Both the position numbers and the translations under genes were made by a program. From the NCBI GenBank assembly GCA_947475735.1, contig CANJLQ010000019.1:1-47643 (forward strand): a stretch of 47,643 bases of DNA. The letters are read 5' to 3'. Under the pieces are notes generated by a model. That model ran no database searches, was not told where the DNA came from, and saw only the letters and a program-made list of their open reading frames with translations. This DNA is from Caulobacteraceae bacterium (GTDB taxonomy: Bacteria > Pseudomonadota > Alphaproteobacteria > Caulobacterales > Caulobacteraceae). This document shows, piece after piece, positions 8,495 through 19,862 of the stretch (the stretch's first letter is position 1; every line of letters starts with the position of its first letter).

Positions 8495-8735
8495 CCTGTT
8501 TCCTGTTATAGAACAACAGGCTATAGGGTTCCTCAAGATTACCCTTGGGTGCCTGTTTTTACCTTCCGGGTCGGCTACGAATCTGAGGGTCGGACGTTCG
8601 AATCGTTCCGGGCGCGCCATCACTTCTGACAACGTAGAGAGATGGCCGGACGGCGGTCATCAGGTTTCCTGCAACTGGCCCACCTATCCGGAACCAGACA
8701 CCTGTTTTCGTGCAGTTTTTGGTCGGAGAAACAGG
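8495..8735. repeat. Cluster of CCTGTT words around the attachment site
   Basis: CCTGTT occurs at 8495, 8502, 8552 and 8701 and as its complement AACAGG at 8515-8520 and 8730-8735. The copies at 8502 and 8515 form an inverted pair, and 8701/8729 form a 7-base inverted repeat. They flank the tRNA fragment beside the integrase gene, so they may be arm-type integrase or excisionase sites; the right-hand pair could also belong to a transcript end downstream of kdpE. Confidence 0.35.
8575..8619 (+). other. tRNA-Arg(ACG) 3' fragment: candidate right attachment site
   Basis: Forty-five bases match the 3' part of a tRNA: anticodon loop CTACGAA (anticodon ACG, Arg), 3' anticodon stem TCTGA, variable loop, T arm GGACG-TTCGAAT-CGTTC, acceptor strand CGGGCGC, discriminator G and CCA. 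The 5' half is absent: the bases before the loop (GTCGG) cannot pair with TCTGA, and no GCGCCCG acceptor strand lies upstream. This is the footprint of an element integrated into a tRNA-Arg gene, with crossover near the anticodon loop. The intact gene and matching direct repeat should be at the element's left end, outside the window. Confidence 0.8.
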
Positions 8736-8770
8736 CTGGTGCTCGATGAGGCCACGGCCTGGCGCTGAGC

Positions 8771-9460
8771 TCAGGTTTGGAGCCGGTAGCCTACGGCGGG
8801 TTCGGTCACGATCAATCTGGGCTGCGCCGGGTCGGCTTCCAGCTTGTGGCGAAGCTGGCCGATAACGACGCGCAGATACTGGGTGTCCTTGGCGTGGGCG
8901 GCACCCCAGACGGCGGTGAGCAGGTCTGCGTGGCCGACCAGTTTGCCGGCATGACGAGCCAACTGGCCGAGCAGGTCGTATTCCTTGGGGGTCAACCGGA
9001 CCGGCTGTCCGCCCCGCGTCACCAAGCGTTGCTCCAGATCGATGATGACGTCACCGGCGATGATCGGACCCCGGTGCGAGGCAGGGTCCGCGCTCTGCCG
9101 AAGACCCGCCCGGATCCGGGCCAGAAGTTCGCCGACCCCGAAAGGCTTCTCGACATAGTCATTGGCGCCCAGGTCCAGCGCCTCGATCTTCTCGGCCTCG
9201 CGATCGCGGGCGGACAGGATGATGATCGGCCCGAGATAGAACTCGCGTGCACGGGTCAGGACGTCCTTGCCGTCCATGTCGGGCAGACCCAAGTCGAGAA
9301 CGACGGCGTCGGGGCTCCAGAGGGCGATGCCCCGCAAGCCTTCCTGGCCACTGTCCGCGCGCTTGGCGTCATAGCCGGCGGCGTCCAGCGCCGGCGACAG
9401 GAAGCGGTGGATTTGCGGCTCGTCATCGATGACGAGGATGCGAGGTCGGACGGCGGACAT
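8771..9460 (-). CDS. kdpE: KdpE response regulator of the potassium-limitation two-component system
   Basis: A 229-residue OmpR/PhoB-type regulator. The receiver domain has the acidic pair in VIDDEPQIH, phospho-acceptor Asp56 in VVLDLGLPDMDG and Lys in YVEKPFG. The C-terminal winged helix shows LTPKEYDLLGQLARHAGK and YLRVVIGQLRHKLE, typical of KdpE (E. coli KdpE is 225 aa). KdpE is phosphorylated by KdpD and activates kdpFABC when potassium or turgor is low. It is the last gene of the minus-strand kdp cluster, 59 bases after kdpD. It abuts the island boundary, so it is the first core gene right of the accessory region. Confidence 0.95.
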   Translation of the reverse strand: MSAVRPRILVIDDEPQIHRFLSPALDAAGYDAKRADSGQEGLRGIALWSPDAVVLDLGLPDMDGKDVLTRAREFYLGPIIILSARDREAEKIEALDLGANDYVEKPFGVGELLARIRAGLRQSADPASHRGPIIAGDVIIDLEQRLVTRGGQPVRLTPKEYDLLGQLARHAGKLVGHADLLTAVWGAAHAKDTQYLRVVIGQLRHKLEADPAQPRLIVTEPAVGYRLQT

Positions 9461-9519
9461 GGGAACTTTCTGGGGCGCCCTATCGTCTCGCGCGCGGCGC
9501 GAGACTGCTTGAGGGCAAG

Positions 9520-12198
9520 CTATAGCAGGTCCGGGTGGGTCGAGACGGACTTGGGCAGGCTGATCAGGACGCGGGTCCCCCGATCGTCGTGGATGGGACT
9601 GGCGGCGGCGATACGGCCGTTCATGGCCTCGACGAACCCCTTGGCGATGGCGAGACCCAGACCCGCGCCCTTGGAGCGGTCGGGTTCGTCTTCCATGCGG
9701 CGAAACTTGTCGAAGACGCGCTCCAGTTCGGCGGTGGGAATGCCCTTGCCCTCGTCCTCAATGCTGATCACCACGGAACCGCGATCCTCATAGGCCGCCA
9801 GCTCGATGGTCGAGCCGTCGGGGCTGTAGGCGATGGCGTTCTCCAGGATGTTGACCAGGGCCTGTTCCAGCAGACCCTGGTCCAGGCTGACGACGCTCAA
9901 CTGTGCGGGGAAATCGCGCGTCAGCCGCCGCGATCCAAGCCGACGCGAGACCCGCTCGGCGGCGGCGTTCAGGACGTCGCGAACGTCGGTCCAGTCGGCC
10001 TTCATGTTCAGCGCGCCGCCTTCCAGCCGGGTCATGTCCAGCAGGTCGCCGACGTAGCGGCTGAGGCGCTCGGCCTCCTCGCGGATGCTGAACAACAGAT
10101 CCTTTCGCACCTCCGGCTTCAGGGTCGAGCCGTAGTCGATCAGGGTCGTCGCGGCCCCCAGAACGGTTGACAACGGCGTGCGCAGGTCGTGGCTGACGGA
10201 GTTCATCAGCGCGCCGCGAAAGCGGTCCGTGCGGCGCAGGGTTTCGGTCTCGACCGCGTCACCGGCCAGTTGAGCCCGTTCGAGCGCAACGGCCCCCTGT
10301 TCCAGAAGCGCCAGCGTCAACCGTTCCTCGTCCGAGCCGGGGGCGAGCGCGCCGGCCTCGATCCCGGCGACGCCGGCGCGTGAACGGACCCCCTCCAGCG
10401 GACGGAAGGTCCAGCCCGTCTGCGGCAGGGTTCCGGTGCCGTGTCCGGCCGCCTCGCCGCGCTCCCAGGCCCAGCGCGCCGCCGTCATGGTGGCGGCATC
10501 CAGTTTTTCGAGTTGGGGGGCACCGGCGACGGCGATGATCTCGCCGTCCTGCGGGAGCAGCACGACGGCCTTCGCGCCGGCGGCTGCGGCGGTCTGCTCG
10601 GCCAGGACAGCGGCGGTTTGGGACGGTGCCCTTGCGTCGGCCAGGGCCTCGCTGGCGGCCAGAAGCGCCGAGACCGCAGAGGCCCGGCGCTGGGCATTCC
10701 GGGCCTGATCCCGCACGCGCCCAGCCAGCCCGCCGGTGACGGATGCGACGGCCCAGAAGACGATCAGTGTCAGGATGTCCGTCGGCGACCCGATCAGGAA
10801 GGTATAGCGCGGCTCCAGGAACAGAAAGTTGTAGGTCAGGAAGGCGACAGTCGCCGCCGCCAGCGCCGGCCTGAGGCCATAGAGAACCCCGGCGGCGAGC
10901 ACGGCGGACAGATAAACGACCCCCAGGTCGACGCGGTCGAAGACGCGATCCAGCCCATAGGCCGCAGCGGTCGCCGCCGCGATGAAGGCGGCTCCAACGC
11001 CATAGCCTCTCCAGTGATGGGGTGTCGGAACCGCAGCCGTCCGGGCTTCGCGCGACCTGGGCGTATCGCCCGGCTCGGTGATGACGTGCAGCGCCACGCC
11101 CTTGGCCGCCCTCAGGAGTTCGGCGGCGAGCGAACGGCCGAGCCATTCGCTGATGCGGCTGTCGCGTCCCTTTGCGATGACGATCTGGGTGACGTTGTTG
11201 CGGTGGGCATAGTCCATGACCGTCCGGACGACGTCGTCGCCGGTCAGGACGACAGTGCGGCCGCCCAGTTGCTCGGTCAGGATGAAGGCTTCGCTGAGCT
11301 TGGCGCGGCTCGATGATCCGGACACCGGGCGGTTGGGTCGCTCCACATGCGCGACGGTCCAGGGGGCGTCCATCATCATGTCGGACAGGCGTCGACCCGC
11401 CCGCACGAGAGATGCCGCCATCGCGTCGCTGCCGACCAGCACGAGGATGCGTTCACCCGCCGCCCACGGCCCCTCCACCCCCCGCTCGCGCAGGGTCGCG
11501 AGCAGCTGGTCGTCGACCGTCTGCGCGGCCCGTCGCAGAGCGAGTTCGCGCAAGGCGGTGAGGTTCTCGACCTTGAAGAAGTTCTCGGACGCCAGCCGCG
11601 CGGTCTCGGGCACATAGACCTTGCCCTCGGACAGGCGCTTGCGCAGCTCGTCAGGGGTGATGTCGACGACCTCGATGTCGTCGGCTTCGCTCAAAGCCCG
11701 GTCCGGAACAGCCTCTCGCTGGCGCACGCCGGTGATGCGCAGCACCACGTCCGACAGGCTCTCCAGGTGCTGAACATTGAGCGTGGTCCAGACGTCGATC
11801 CCGGCCCCCAGGATTTCCTCCACATCCTGCCAGCGTTTGGGGTGGCGCGACCCGGGCACATTGGAATGGGCGTACTCGTCGACCAGCAAAAGGCCGGGCT
11901 TTCGCTCCAGGGCCGCGTCGATGTCGAACTCCATCAGGGCGCGGCCCTTGTAATCGATGGGTCGGCGCGGCATCACCTCCAGGCCGCGCAGCAGGCTCTC
12001 GGTTTCGCGCCGGCCGTGGGTTTCGACCACCCCGACAACGACGTCGCCGCCCTCAGCCTTTCGGCGTCGGGCGGCGCGCAGCATCTCATACGTTTTGCCG
12101 ACCCCCGGCGACATGCCGAGAAACACCTTCAGCCGACCCCGTTTAGGTCGCCTGGCAGCGACCTTGGATGGATCGGGCGCGGGCGGCTGCTCCAGCAA
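9520..12198 (-). CDS. kdpD: KdpD sensor histidine kinase
   Basis: An 892-residue sensor (E. coli 894). The N-terminal KdpD domain has a Walker A motif GMSPGVGKT (28-36) and a Walker-B-like VDEYAHSN. A Usp-type domain follows (about 245-370), then a four-helix DUF4118 membrane region (about 395-500) and a GAF-like region. The HisKA domain has SVSHDLRTP (His about 670), and the ATPase domain has NILENAIAYSP, DEGKGIP and GAGLGLAIAKG. It senses K+ limitation and phosphorylates KdpE. The start is TTG at 12198, one base after the kdpC stop, with no clear ribosome site, so translation is probably coupled to kdpC. The first downstream ATG lies inside the Walker motif and cannot be the start. Confidence 0.95.
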   Translation of the reverse strand: MLEQPPAPDPSKVAARRPKRGRLKVFLGMSPGVGKTYEMLRAARRRKAEGGDVVVGVVETHGRRETESLLRGLEVMPRRPIDYKGRALMEFDIDAALERKPGLLLVDEYAHSNVPGSRHPKRWQDVEEILGAGIDVWTTLNVQHLESLSDVVLRITGVRQREAVPDRALSEADDIEVVDITPDELRKRLSEGKVYVPETARLASENFFKVENLTALRELALRRAAQTVDDQLLATLRERGVEGPWAAGERILVLVGSDAMAASLVRAGRRLSDMMMDAPWTVAHVERPNRPVSGSSSRAKLSEAFILTEQLGGRTVVLTGDDVVRTVMDYAHRNNVTQIVIAKGRDSRISEWLGRSLAAELLRAAKGVALHVITEPGDTPRSREARTAAVPTPHHWRGYGVGAAFIAAATAAAYGLDRVFDRVDLGVVYLSAVLAAGVLYGLRPALAAATVAFLTYNFLFLEPRYTFLIGSPTDILTLIVFWAVASVTGGLAGRVRDQARNAQRRASAVSALLAASEALADARAPSQTAAVLAEQTAAAAGAKAVVLLPQDGEIIAVAGAPQLEKLDAATMTAARWAWERGEAAGHGTGTLPQTGWTFRPLEGVRSRAGVAGIEAGALAPGSDEERLTLALLEQGAVALERAQLAGDAVETETLRRTDRFRGALMNSVSHDLRTPLSTVLGAATTLIDYGSTLKPEVRKDLLFSIREEAERLSRYVGDLLDMTRLEGGALNMKADWTDVRDVLNAAAERVSRRLGSRRLTRDFPAQLSVVSLDQGLLEQALVNILENAIAYSPDGSTIELAAYEDRGSVVISIEDEGKGIPTAELERVFDKFRRMEDEPDRSKGAGLGLAIAKGFVEAMNGRIAAASPIHDDRGTRVLISLPKSVSTHPDLL

Positions 12199-12199
12199 G

Positions 12200-12793
12200 T
12201 CAGGCCGCGCCAGGCACGCGAGCGTCAGGGAAGCGCGCGTCCAGCGCGCGGTTGGTCATCAGGACATTGACGCGCGGCTGGCCGACGAAGCCCAGCAGGG
12301 CGCCTTCGGTGTTCGCGTCGATCACCTGCTGCACCGCTGCCACGTCGATTCCCCTCGCCTGCGCGACCCGCGCGGCCTGGAGACGAGCGTAGGCCGGAGA
12401 GATGTGAGGGTCGAGGCCAGAGGCGGACGTCGTGACCGCATCGGCCGGAATGACCGTCGCTCCGGTCTCGGCCCTGATGGCCTCGGCGTCGGTGGCGACG
12501 CGTTCGGCCAGATCTGTGTTCAGGGGCCCAAGGTTGGATCCCGAGGAGGCCGAAGCGTCGTATCCGCCTGCGGCGGCCGACGGACGGGGATGCAGATACC
12601 GGGCCTCGGCGAACGGCTGGCCGATCAGGGCCGAGCCGATGACCTGGCCGTCCGCATCCTTGATCAGGCTGCCGTTGGCCTGAGACGGGAAGGCGGCCTG
12701 GGCGACGCCAGTGATGGCGAAGGGGTAGGCCACCCCGAGCAGCAGGGTGAACAGGGCCACCAGGACGATGGCGGGGCGAAGCTGGCTCAGCAT
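12200..12793 (-). CDS. kdpC: KdpC subunit of the high-affinity K+ ATPase
   Basis: A 197-residue protein (E. coli 190) with one N-terminal membrane helix (AIVLVALFTLLLGVAYPFAI) and a periplasmic domain with the family landmarks QANGSLI, GSALIGQPF and YLHPRPSAA, plus SGSNLGPLN. KdpC stabilises the KdpA-KdpB pump and aids ATP binding. The start at 12793 (MLSQLRPAIV) is preferred over longer frames. Its ATG shares one base with the stop of the 48-residue small ORF upstream (TGATG), implying coupled translation. Confidence 0.95.
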   Translation of the reverse strand: MLSQLRPAIVLVALFTLLLGVAYPFAITGVAQAAFPSQANGSLIKDADGQVIGSALIGQPFAEARYLHPRPSAAAGGYDASASSGSNLGPLNTDLAERVATDAEAIRAETGATVIPADAVTTSASGLDPHISPAYARLQAARVAQARGIDVAAVQQVIDANTEGALLGFVGQPRVNVLMTNRALDARFPDARVPGAA

Positions 12794-12939
12794 CAGAACC
12801 CTCCCAAGGTTGCGGCAGTCCATCCGCCGGCGGCCTCGACGTTCGACGCCAGACCGAAGACGATGATGGCGATCAGGCAACCGCCGGCGAACCAGGCGTC
12901 GTTGGAGCCGGAGGCCTTGAAGCGGGACTTGCGGGACAT
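12793..12939 (-). CDS. Small single-helix membrane protein between kdpB and kdpC
   Basis: A 48-codon ORF from ATG 12939 to TGA 12793: a basic, polar N-terminus (MSRKSRFKASGSNDAW), one hydrophobic helix (FAGGCLIAIIVFGLASNVEA) and a short Gly/Ala tail. It sits 23 bases after kdpB, and its stop overlaps the kdpC start as TGATG, so it is in the operon's reading order and probably needed for efficient kdpC translation. Classical kdpFABC operons have no gene here and I do not recognise a family. It could be a small accessory subunit of the pump, comparable in size to KdpF, or only a coupling ORF. The charge distribution and helix argue that it is a real protein. Confidence 0.65.
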   Translation of the reverse strand: MSRKSRFKASGSNDAWFAGGCLIAIIVFGLASNVEAAGGWTAATLGGF

Positions 12940-12962
12940 GCGTTTGTCTTTCGTTGAGAGGG

Positions 12963-15032
<2,070 letters not shown>

Positions 15033-15045
15033 GTCGGGGTTCCGA

Positions 15046-16755
15046 TCAGAGCCCGGCCACGACATCCAGCACCTGGAAGTGCTCGACGATCGGGCCAAGG
15101 GCGAGGGCGGGGAAGAACTGCAACCCGCCGAGGATGATGATCACACCGGCCAGAAGGCCGATGAACAGCGGCCCGTGGGTCGGCAAGGTCCCGGGGCTGG
15201 GGGCCAGCTTGGGCTTGACGACCAGGCTGCCGGCGATGGCGAGCACCGCGATGGCGGGGACGAAGCGGCCCATCAGCATGGCGACGCCTTGGGTCGTGTT
15301 CCACCACGGCGAGTTGGCGGTCAGGCCGGCGAAGGCCGAGCCGTTGTTGGCGGCGGCCGAGGTGTAGCCGTAGAGGATTTCCGACAGGCCGTGCGGCCCG
15401 TCGTTCAGCAGGCCTTCCAGCGCCGTCGGAAGCACCGCCGCCACGGCCGAGAAGCCGAGGATGGCCAGAGGCAGGACCAGCACCGCCACCATGGCGTACT
15501 GGATTTCGCGCGCCTCAACCTTCTTGCCGAGATACTCCGGCGTCCGCCCGACCATCAGCCCCGCGACGAACACCGACAGCAGGGCCATCACGACCATGAT
15601 GGCGATGCCGGACCCAATACCGCCGGGCAGGATTTCCCCCAGCTGCATCAGGAACATCTGCAGCCCCCCGCCCAGAGGCATGTAGCTGGCGTGCATGGAG
15701 TTGACCGAACCGTTCGAGGCGCCCGTGGTCATGGCCGCCCAGGCGACCGAGGCCGGCACGCCGAAACGGACTTCCTTGCCCTCCATGTTGGCGGAGGCGT
15801 CGGCCCCGGCCGCGACGAGCGCCGGCGCAGGCTGGGTTTCGATGGCATACATGGCCGCCGCCGACAGGCTGAGGAGGACCAAAGCCGCAACGGCGAGCGC
15901 GCGGATGTCCTTCCTCGCCAGCACGCTGCGGCCGAAGGCGAAGAAGGCGGCCCAGCCGAGCACATTGATCGAGATCGCGGTGATCAGATTGGTCAGGGGC
16001 GTCGGGTTCTCGAACGGGTGCGCCGAGTTGACGTTGAAGATGCCGCCGCCGTTGATGCCGAGCTGCTTGATCGCCAGCTGGCTGGCGGTGGGTGCCAGCG
16101 ACAGGGTCTGCGATCCGCCCTCCAGCCCGGTCGCGGTCGCGGAAGCCGCCAGCGTCTGCGGGATGCCCAGGCCGACCAGCACGATCGCGAGGACCACCGA
16201 CGCGGGCAGCAGCACCCACAGTGTCGTCCGCGTCATGTCGGCCCAGAAGTTGCCGACGCCCTCGCCGCGATCGGCGACGAAGGCCCGCGCCAAGGCTGCC
16301 GCGATGGCGGCCCCGGTCGCGGCGGACAGGAAATTCTGCACCGTCAGGCCTGCCATCTGGCTGAAATGTGACATCGTCGTCTCGCCGCCGTAGGACTGCC
16401 AGTTGGTGTTGGTGACGAAGCTGACCGCGACGTTGAACGCCAGGTCGGCAGACAGGCCACCGAAGCCCTGCGGATTGAGCGGCAGGACGTTCTGGAAACG
16501 CACCAGCGTGTAGAGCAGAAAGAGGCCCGCCGCGTTGAACGCCAACAGGGCGCCAGCATAGCCGAGCCAGCCCTGGCTGTGGGCCGGGTTCACGCCGGCG
16601 GCGCGGTAGAACAGGCCCTCCACCGGCTTCAACACCGGGTCGAGCCACGTCCGTTCGCCATTCCAGACGCGGGACATGTAGACGCCGATCGGCCAGCCGA
16701 GCACGGCGGCGAGACCGAGGGTCAAGGCGATCTCCGCCCATCCTTGGATGTTCAT
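15046..16755 (-). CDS. kdpA: KdpA, K+-translocating subunit
   Basis: A 569-residue membrane protein (E. coli 557) with about ten helices and four channel-like pore loops. The loops are recognisable as [49 protein letters not shown] and [16 protein letters not shown]. It forms the selectivity filter and K+ path of the KdpFABC pump. The ATG at 16755 has GGAG about eight bases upstream and follows the kdpF stop by 12 bases. Confidence 0.97.
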   Translation of the reverse strand: MNIQGWAEIALTLGLAAVLGWPIGVYMSRVWNGERTWLDPVLKPVEGLFYRAAGVNPAHSQGWLGYAGALLAFNAAGLFLLYTLVRFQNVLPLNPQGFGGLSADLAFNVAVSFVTNTNWQSYGGETTMSHFSQMAGLTVQNFLSAATGAAIAAALARAFVADRGEGVGNFWADMTRTTLWVLLPASVVLAIVLVGLGIPQTLAASATATGLEGGSQTLSLAPTASQLAIKQLGINGGGIFNVNSAHPFENPTPLTNLITAISINVLGWAAFFAFGRSVLARKDIRALAVAALVLLSLSAAAMYAIETQPAPALVAAGADASANMEGKEVRFGVPASVAWAAMTTGASNGSVNSMHASYMPLGGGLQMFLMQLGEILPGGIGSGIAIMVVMALLSVFVAGLMVGRTPEYLGKKVEAREIQYAMVAVLVLPLAILGFSAVAAVLPTALEGLLNDGPHGLSEILYGYTSAAANNGSAFAGLTANSPWWNTTQGVAMLMGRFVPAIAVLAIAGSLVVKPKLAPSPGTLPTHGPLFIGLLAGVIIILGGLQFFPALALGPIVEHFQVLDVVAGL

Positions 16756-16767
16756 GGCGGCGGCTCC

Positions 16768-16854
16768 CTAGAACCGCTCGGGGCGCAACAGCGCCGTGAC
16801 CATGTAGACGGCGACGACGACCGCGCCAGCTCCCCAGAGTATGGCGACCAGCAT
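16768..16854 (-). CDS. kdpF: KdpF small subunit
   Basis: A 28-residue single-helix peptide, MLVAILWGAGAVVVAVYMVT then ALLRPERF. The C-terminal LLRPERF is the KdpF hallmark (E. coli KdpF, 29 aa, ends similarly with a P-E-x-F pattern). KdpF binds at the KdpA-KdpB interface and stabilises the complex. It starts at ATG 16854, or at a GTG at 16860 that overlaps the preceding stop (GTGA). It is immediately upstream of kdpA. Confidence 0.9.
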   Translation of the reverse strand: MLVAILWGAGAVVVAVYMVTALLRPERF

Positions 16855-16856
16855 CG

Positions 16857-16940
16857 TCACACTCGCTTCAGGACAGCGGCAAGCACGGCGAAGGCGATGA
16901 ACGCCCCGCCGCCGATCGCCAGGAAAATCAGATCGGCCAT
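16857..16940 (-). CDS. 27-residue membrane peptide at the head of the kdp operon
   Basis: ATG at 16940 to TGA at 16857 encodes MADLIFLAIGGGAFIAFAVL followed by AAVLKRV: a short acidic N-terminus, one hydrophobic helix and a basic C-terminus. It ends two bases before the kdpF ATG (or overlaps the alternative GTG). Small uncharacterised membrane ORFs of this kind upstream of kdpF are known from other kdp operons, as far as I recall, but no function is established. Size and helix resemble KdpF, so it may be a second small subunit or a leader that couples translation. Confidence 0.65.
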   Translation of the reverse strand: MADLIFLAIGGGAFIAFAVLAAVLKRV

Positions 16941-17122
16941 GCCGACGCCTCCAGCTCAGTTCGAGGCTGGAATTGACCACCGGCGCGCGTAAGCGTTCGA
17001 TGCGAAAAGGGTCGCGAGGCGTAAGCCGCGCATAAAGAACGGCTCCGTCCGCGCCCTTTTCGAAGGGGCGAATCGGACTTCTACGCCTGAACGCCCCCAA
17101 TCCCGACAGCGTCGGCGGCCCG
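16941..17122 (-). promoter_or_regulatory. Upstream region of the kdp operon
   Basis: The 180 bases between the first kdp small ORF and the end of the dab-side small gene must contain the kdp promoter and any KdpE site if the operon begins here. A palindromic segment CGCCCTTTTCGAAGGGGCG at 17054-17072 could be a weak terminator for the upstream gene or an operator. No clear -35/-10 pair was identified. Confidence 0.4.
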
Positions 17123-17389
17123 TCAGACGTCGGGATCGACGGGCCGGTCAAACGTCGATGAAGTCCCAACCGCCGGATTGGCGCCGGCGAGGACGAGGTC
17201 AGCCCGGCGGCGAAGAACCTGGTTCAAGATCTCCAGATCATTCAGAACCTCGGTCGGAGAGCGGTCGAGGGCCGTGGCCAAGGCCCGTTTGAGCCAGTCG
17301 CTCATGGCCGGGTGATCCAGAATGAACGCGATCTGCTCATCCAGCGGGGCAGGCGCTGCACCGGCCGACGAACCGGCATTAGATACCAT
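17123..17389 (-). CDS. Small hypothetical protein downstream of dabA
   Basis: An 88-residue soluble protein. The ATG at 17389 (MVSNAGSSAG) is preferred over one at 17413 because AAGGAA lies six bases before it. The middle is helical, LDEQIAFILDHPAMSDWLKR followed by ALATALDRSPTEVLNDLEIL, with no transmembrane segment or metal motif. It follows dabA closely on the same strand and is probably the last gene of the dab operon. No family was recognised. It could be a regulator or assembly partner of DabAB; this is inference from position only. Confidence 0.6.
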   Translation of the reverse strand: MVSNAGSSAGAAPAPLDEQIAFILDHPAMSDWLKRALATALDRSPTEVLNDLEILNQVLRRRADLVLAGANPAVGTSSTFDRPVDPDV

Positions 17390-17428
17390 CACCAGTTCCT
17401 TCCGGGGGTTCATGGGAGCCGATGGAGG

Positions 17429-19834
17429 TCAGGCGGCGAGGGTCGGCGTCGAAACCGGCGCTTCGCTGCCTTTCGAGGCGGTCCATTCCAGATCGCCGAC
17501 GTAGCGCCAGGCGACCCGACCGGCCTCGTCGAGGGCGAAGAGATGAAGCCAGCCGTTGTCGAACAGCGCGCGCACGCCCGGGTGCCGGCTCAGGACGTCC
17601 GCCATCGCCTCGCGCGGCGCCTCGACGTAGACGGACAGGCGCAAGGGTTCATGGATGTGCCGGTCCCCGTCGTGGACGGATTGCCAAGGAAGACCGACCC
17701 GCAAGTGGCCGCCGTTGCCTTCGACCACGCCCAACCCACCGGTCACATTGTGCAGAAGCTTGTTGCCGCCCCCGAACACCCGTGGCGACACGGTGGAGCC
17801 GTAGTATTGAAGGCTGATCCAGCTGGCCACGACCACCGGAGCCGTCAGGATCAACTCCAGCACGCCGAAGTCCCCGTCCTGTTTCCAGTCGTAGTCATGC
17901 AGGAAGGCCCGACCTGCTAGGTCCCGACCCGTCGTGCGCTTTCGCGGTGCGGCGATGAGGGCGCTGCAGCCGGCCAGCCCCCATTCCGGACGCGTCTCGG
18001 CCCAGTCGACCGACCGCCGACGGGTGCCGGTTTCGTCCGCTCGCGGCAGTCTCAACGCCCGTTCGCTTCGGGCCAGAACGCCGGCGGCCGCCAACCAGGC
18101 ACGCGTGCGCCGGACGTCCTCTTCGGACATGGCGTTCACGTCGAACAGCTGCACCTCGTCCGTCGTCGTGGTGTGCAGTCCCGCGACGAAGACCGTATCC
18201 GGCGGGATTTCGATGCCCTTGGGCGCGAGCGCGGCGCGCACGTCCCGATCGTTCAGAAGCTGAGCGAGCAGGCGCGCGTTGACGTCGCCGGGATAGCCAC
18301 CGCAGGCCCCGCAGTGCAGGGCGCTGGCGTGAGGGTTGTTGACCACCTCCGCGCCGTGCCCGAGCACCAAGACGACGGGCGCGAAACGCGACGTCAGCGA
18401 CATGGCGCGCAGCACGGTCTCGGCGGTCGCCGCCCGCGCTCGCGGCGACAGCGCCGGTTCGAACCTCGGCTCGGGTTCGGTGCCGCCCGCTCGCCGCTTC
18501 AGCCCCAGCCCGTCCTTCAGGAGCTTGCCGACATAGAGTGGTCCGGCGGCCTCGACGAAGGCGAAGGATGAGACGGCGGCGAGCTTGAACCGGCCCCAGG
18601 CGCGCGTGGCCCGGGATCGCACGCGGGCATCCGCTTCGGCGGCGTCGGACGGCGTCGAAGCCGTGGAACAGACGCCCGGGTTCAGCAGGACGGGAAGCCG
18701 TCGCTCCTCGACATCGGAGGCGAACCTGCGATGGGCGGTGGTCAAACCGAAGAACCCCGCGAACCCCAACGTCTCGATGCGGCGGTCGAGGCTTTCCAGG
18801 GCCCTCCTGAAGACTTCGGAGCGCACATCGATGCAGAAGGCGGCCTGCAGGACCGGTCGATCTCCCTCGTCGAAGTTCGCTGTCGGAGCGGCCAACAGAG
18901 CCGCCGCCAGCCTCCGCTGCGAAGCCCGTTCGAGGGCCTCCTGAAGGATCGCGTCCACCACCCCGTCAGGGTCGGGCGCGATCGGCGCGGCGTGGGCCGC
19001 GCGGACCTCCGCCCAAGCCCGGCCGATCTGCGCTTCGTACTGCAGCAACAGAGCCTCTTCCCAGAGCAGTCTGACCGCGAGGAGGTCCTGGACCGTCCGG
19101 TCGGTGCCGTCCGCCAGCTCCGCCTGCCACAGCTGATGGCGTGCCACCTGCGCCCAGCCGCCCCAGGTCATGAGCAGTCGATGAAAATATGTCCGCGCTG
19201 CCCCGGCATCGAGCCCGAGGCGGTCGGCCGCGCGCGCGATGGTCGCCGAGGCGTTGTCCGGCGCTTCGGAGACATGCAGGGCAAAACCGGCCAGTCCGGC
19301 GATCTCAGGTGTCAGATCGTGCGTGGCGACGGCCCTCCACGCCGCATAGGCGTTCCGCCCGCGCGGCCCTGCCCAGAGAGCCTGGCCATCGTCGAAATAT
19401 GAGGCGGCCCAGCAGCCCAGCCGGTCTTCGATCAGCCCGGGCCAATCCACGCCCGACGCCTCTGCGGCGAGATCGGCGACCGTGGACAGCGCCTGGGGTC
19501 GAGGGGCATCGAGAAAGGCGGCCTCCTTCACCAGCCGAAAGCTCGCGGGGCGCCGTTCGTGCGGCGCGGCGGTCCAGGCCTCGCGGAGATCCTGGTCCGC
19601 GATCGTGCCGTCGACGATGCGCGAGCGATACCAGGATCGGGGCATGGTGATCGGAGCGCCCGCCACCCGCGCCAGCCGGGCACCGGCGTGCGCCAGGTCT
19701 TCGTCGGCCTGCCCCAGATAGGGGTTCACCGCGACGCTCGACGCCAGAGGCCAGACCGGTGGAATGGCTCGCGCGGCCGCGTCCGCCGCCGTCTGGATCG
19801 GGTCGAGATCGGACAAGACGTGCATGGGCGACAT
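17429..19834 (-). CDS. dabA: DabA, zinc-dependent subunit of the DAB inorganic carbon accumulation complex (DUF2309)
   Basis: An 801-residue DUF2309 (formerly UPF0753) protein. The beta-carbonic-anhydrase-like zinc site is visible: Cys334 and Asp336 in FCIDVRSE, His493 in [12 protein letters not shown] and Cys508 in [12 protein letters not shown]. The spacing agrees with the four ligands known from Halothiobacillus DabA. DabA with DabB is proposed to convert CO2 to bicarbonate one-way, driven by a cation gradient. It starts at ATG 19834 with GAGGA upstream, 28 bases after dabB. In a likely heterotroph it would supply bicarbonate for carboxylases at low CO2. Confidence 0.93.
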   Translation of the reverse strand: MSPMHVLSDLDPIQTAADAAARAIPPVWPLASSVAVNPYLGQADEDLAHAGARLARVAGAPITMPRSWYRSRIVDGTIADQDLREAWTAAPHERRPASFRLVKEAAFLDAPRPQALSTVADLAAEASGVDWPGLIEDRLGCWAASYFDDGQALWAGPRGRNAYAAWRAVATHDLTPEIAGLAGFALHVSEAPDNASATIARAADRLGLDAGAARTYFHRLLMTWGGWAQVARHQLWQAELADGTDRTVQDLLAVRLLWEEALLLQYEAQIGRAWAEVRAAHAAPIAPDPDGVVDAILQEALERASQRRLAAALLAAPTANFDEGDRPVLQAAFCIDVRSEVFRRALESLDRRIETLGFAGFFGLTTAHRRFASDVEERRLPVLLNPGVCSTASTPSDAAEADARVRSRATRAWGRFKLAAVSSFAFVEAAGPLYVGKLLKDGLGLKRRAGGTEPEPRFEPALSPRARAATAETVLRAMSLTSRFAPVVLVLGHGAEVVNNPHASALHCGACGGYPGDVNARLLAQLLNDRDVRAALAPKGIEIPPDTVFVAGLHTTTTDEVQLFDVNAMSEEDVRRTRAWLAAAGVLARSERALRLPRADETGTRRRSVDWAETRPEWGLAGCSALIAAPRKRTTGRDLAGRAFLHDYDWKQDGDFGVLELILTAPVVVASWISLQYYGSTVSPRVFGGGNKLLHNVTGGLGVVEGNGGHLRVGLPWQSVHDGDRHIHEPLRLSVYVEAPREAMADVLSRHPGVRALFDNGWLHLFALDEAGRVAWRYVGDLEWTASKGSEAPVSTPTLAA

Positions 19835-19862
19835 GGTCAGGGTCCTCGCAGCGGATAAGGAG

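Noticed and set aside
8391..8516. Longer start for the integrase
   Set aside because: The extra 42 codons cover attachment-proximal DNA with no family similarity; MPKLTKRL matches the usual N-terminus of DUF4102-type integrases.
8393..8632. Minus-strand ORF beginning MSEVMARPERFERPTLRFV
   Set aside because: It is the antisense reading of the tRNA-Arg fragment; ARPERFERPTLRF-like predicted proteins arise repeatedly from tRNA 3' ends and are not real genes.
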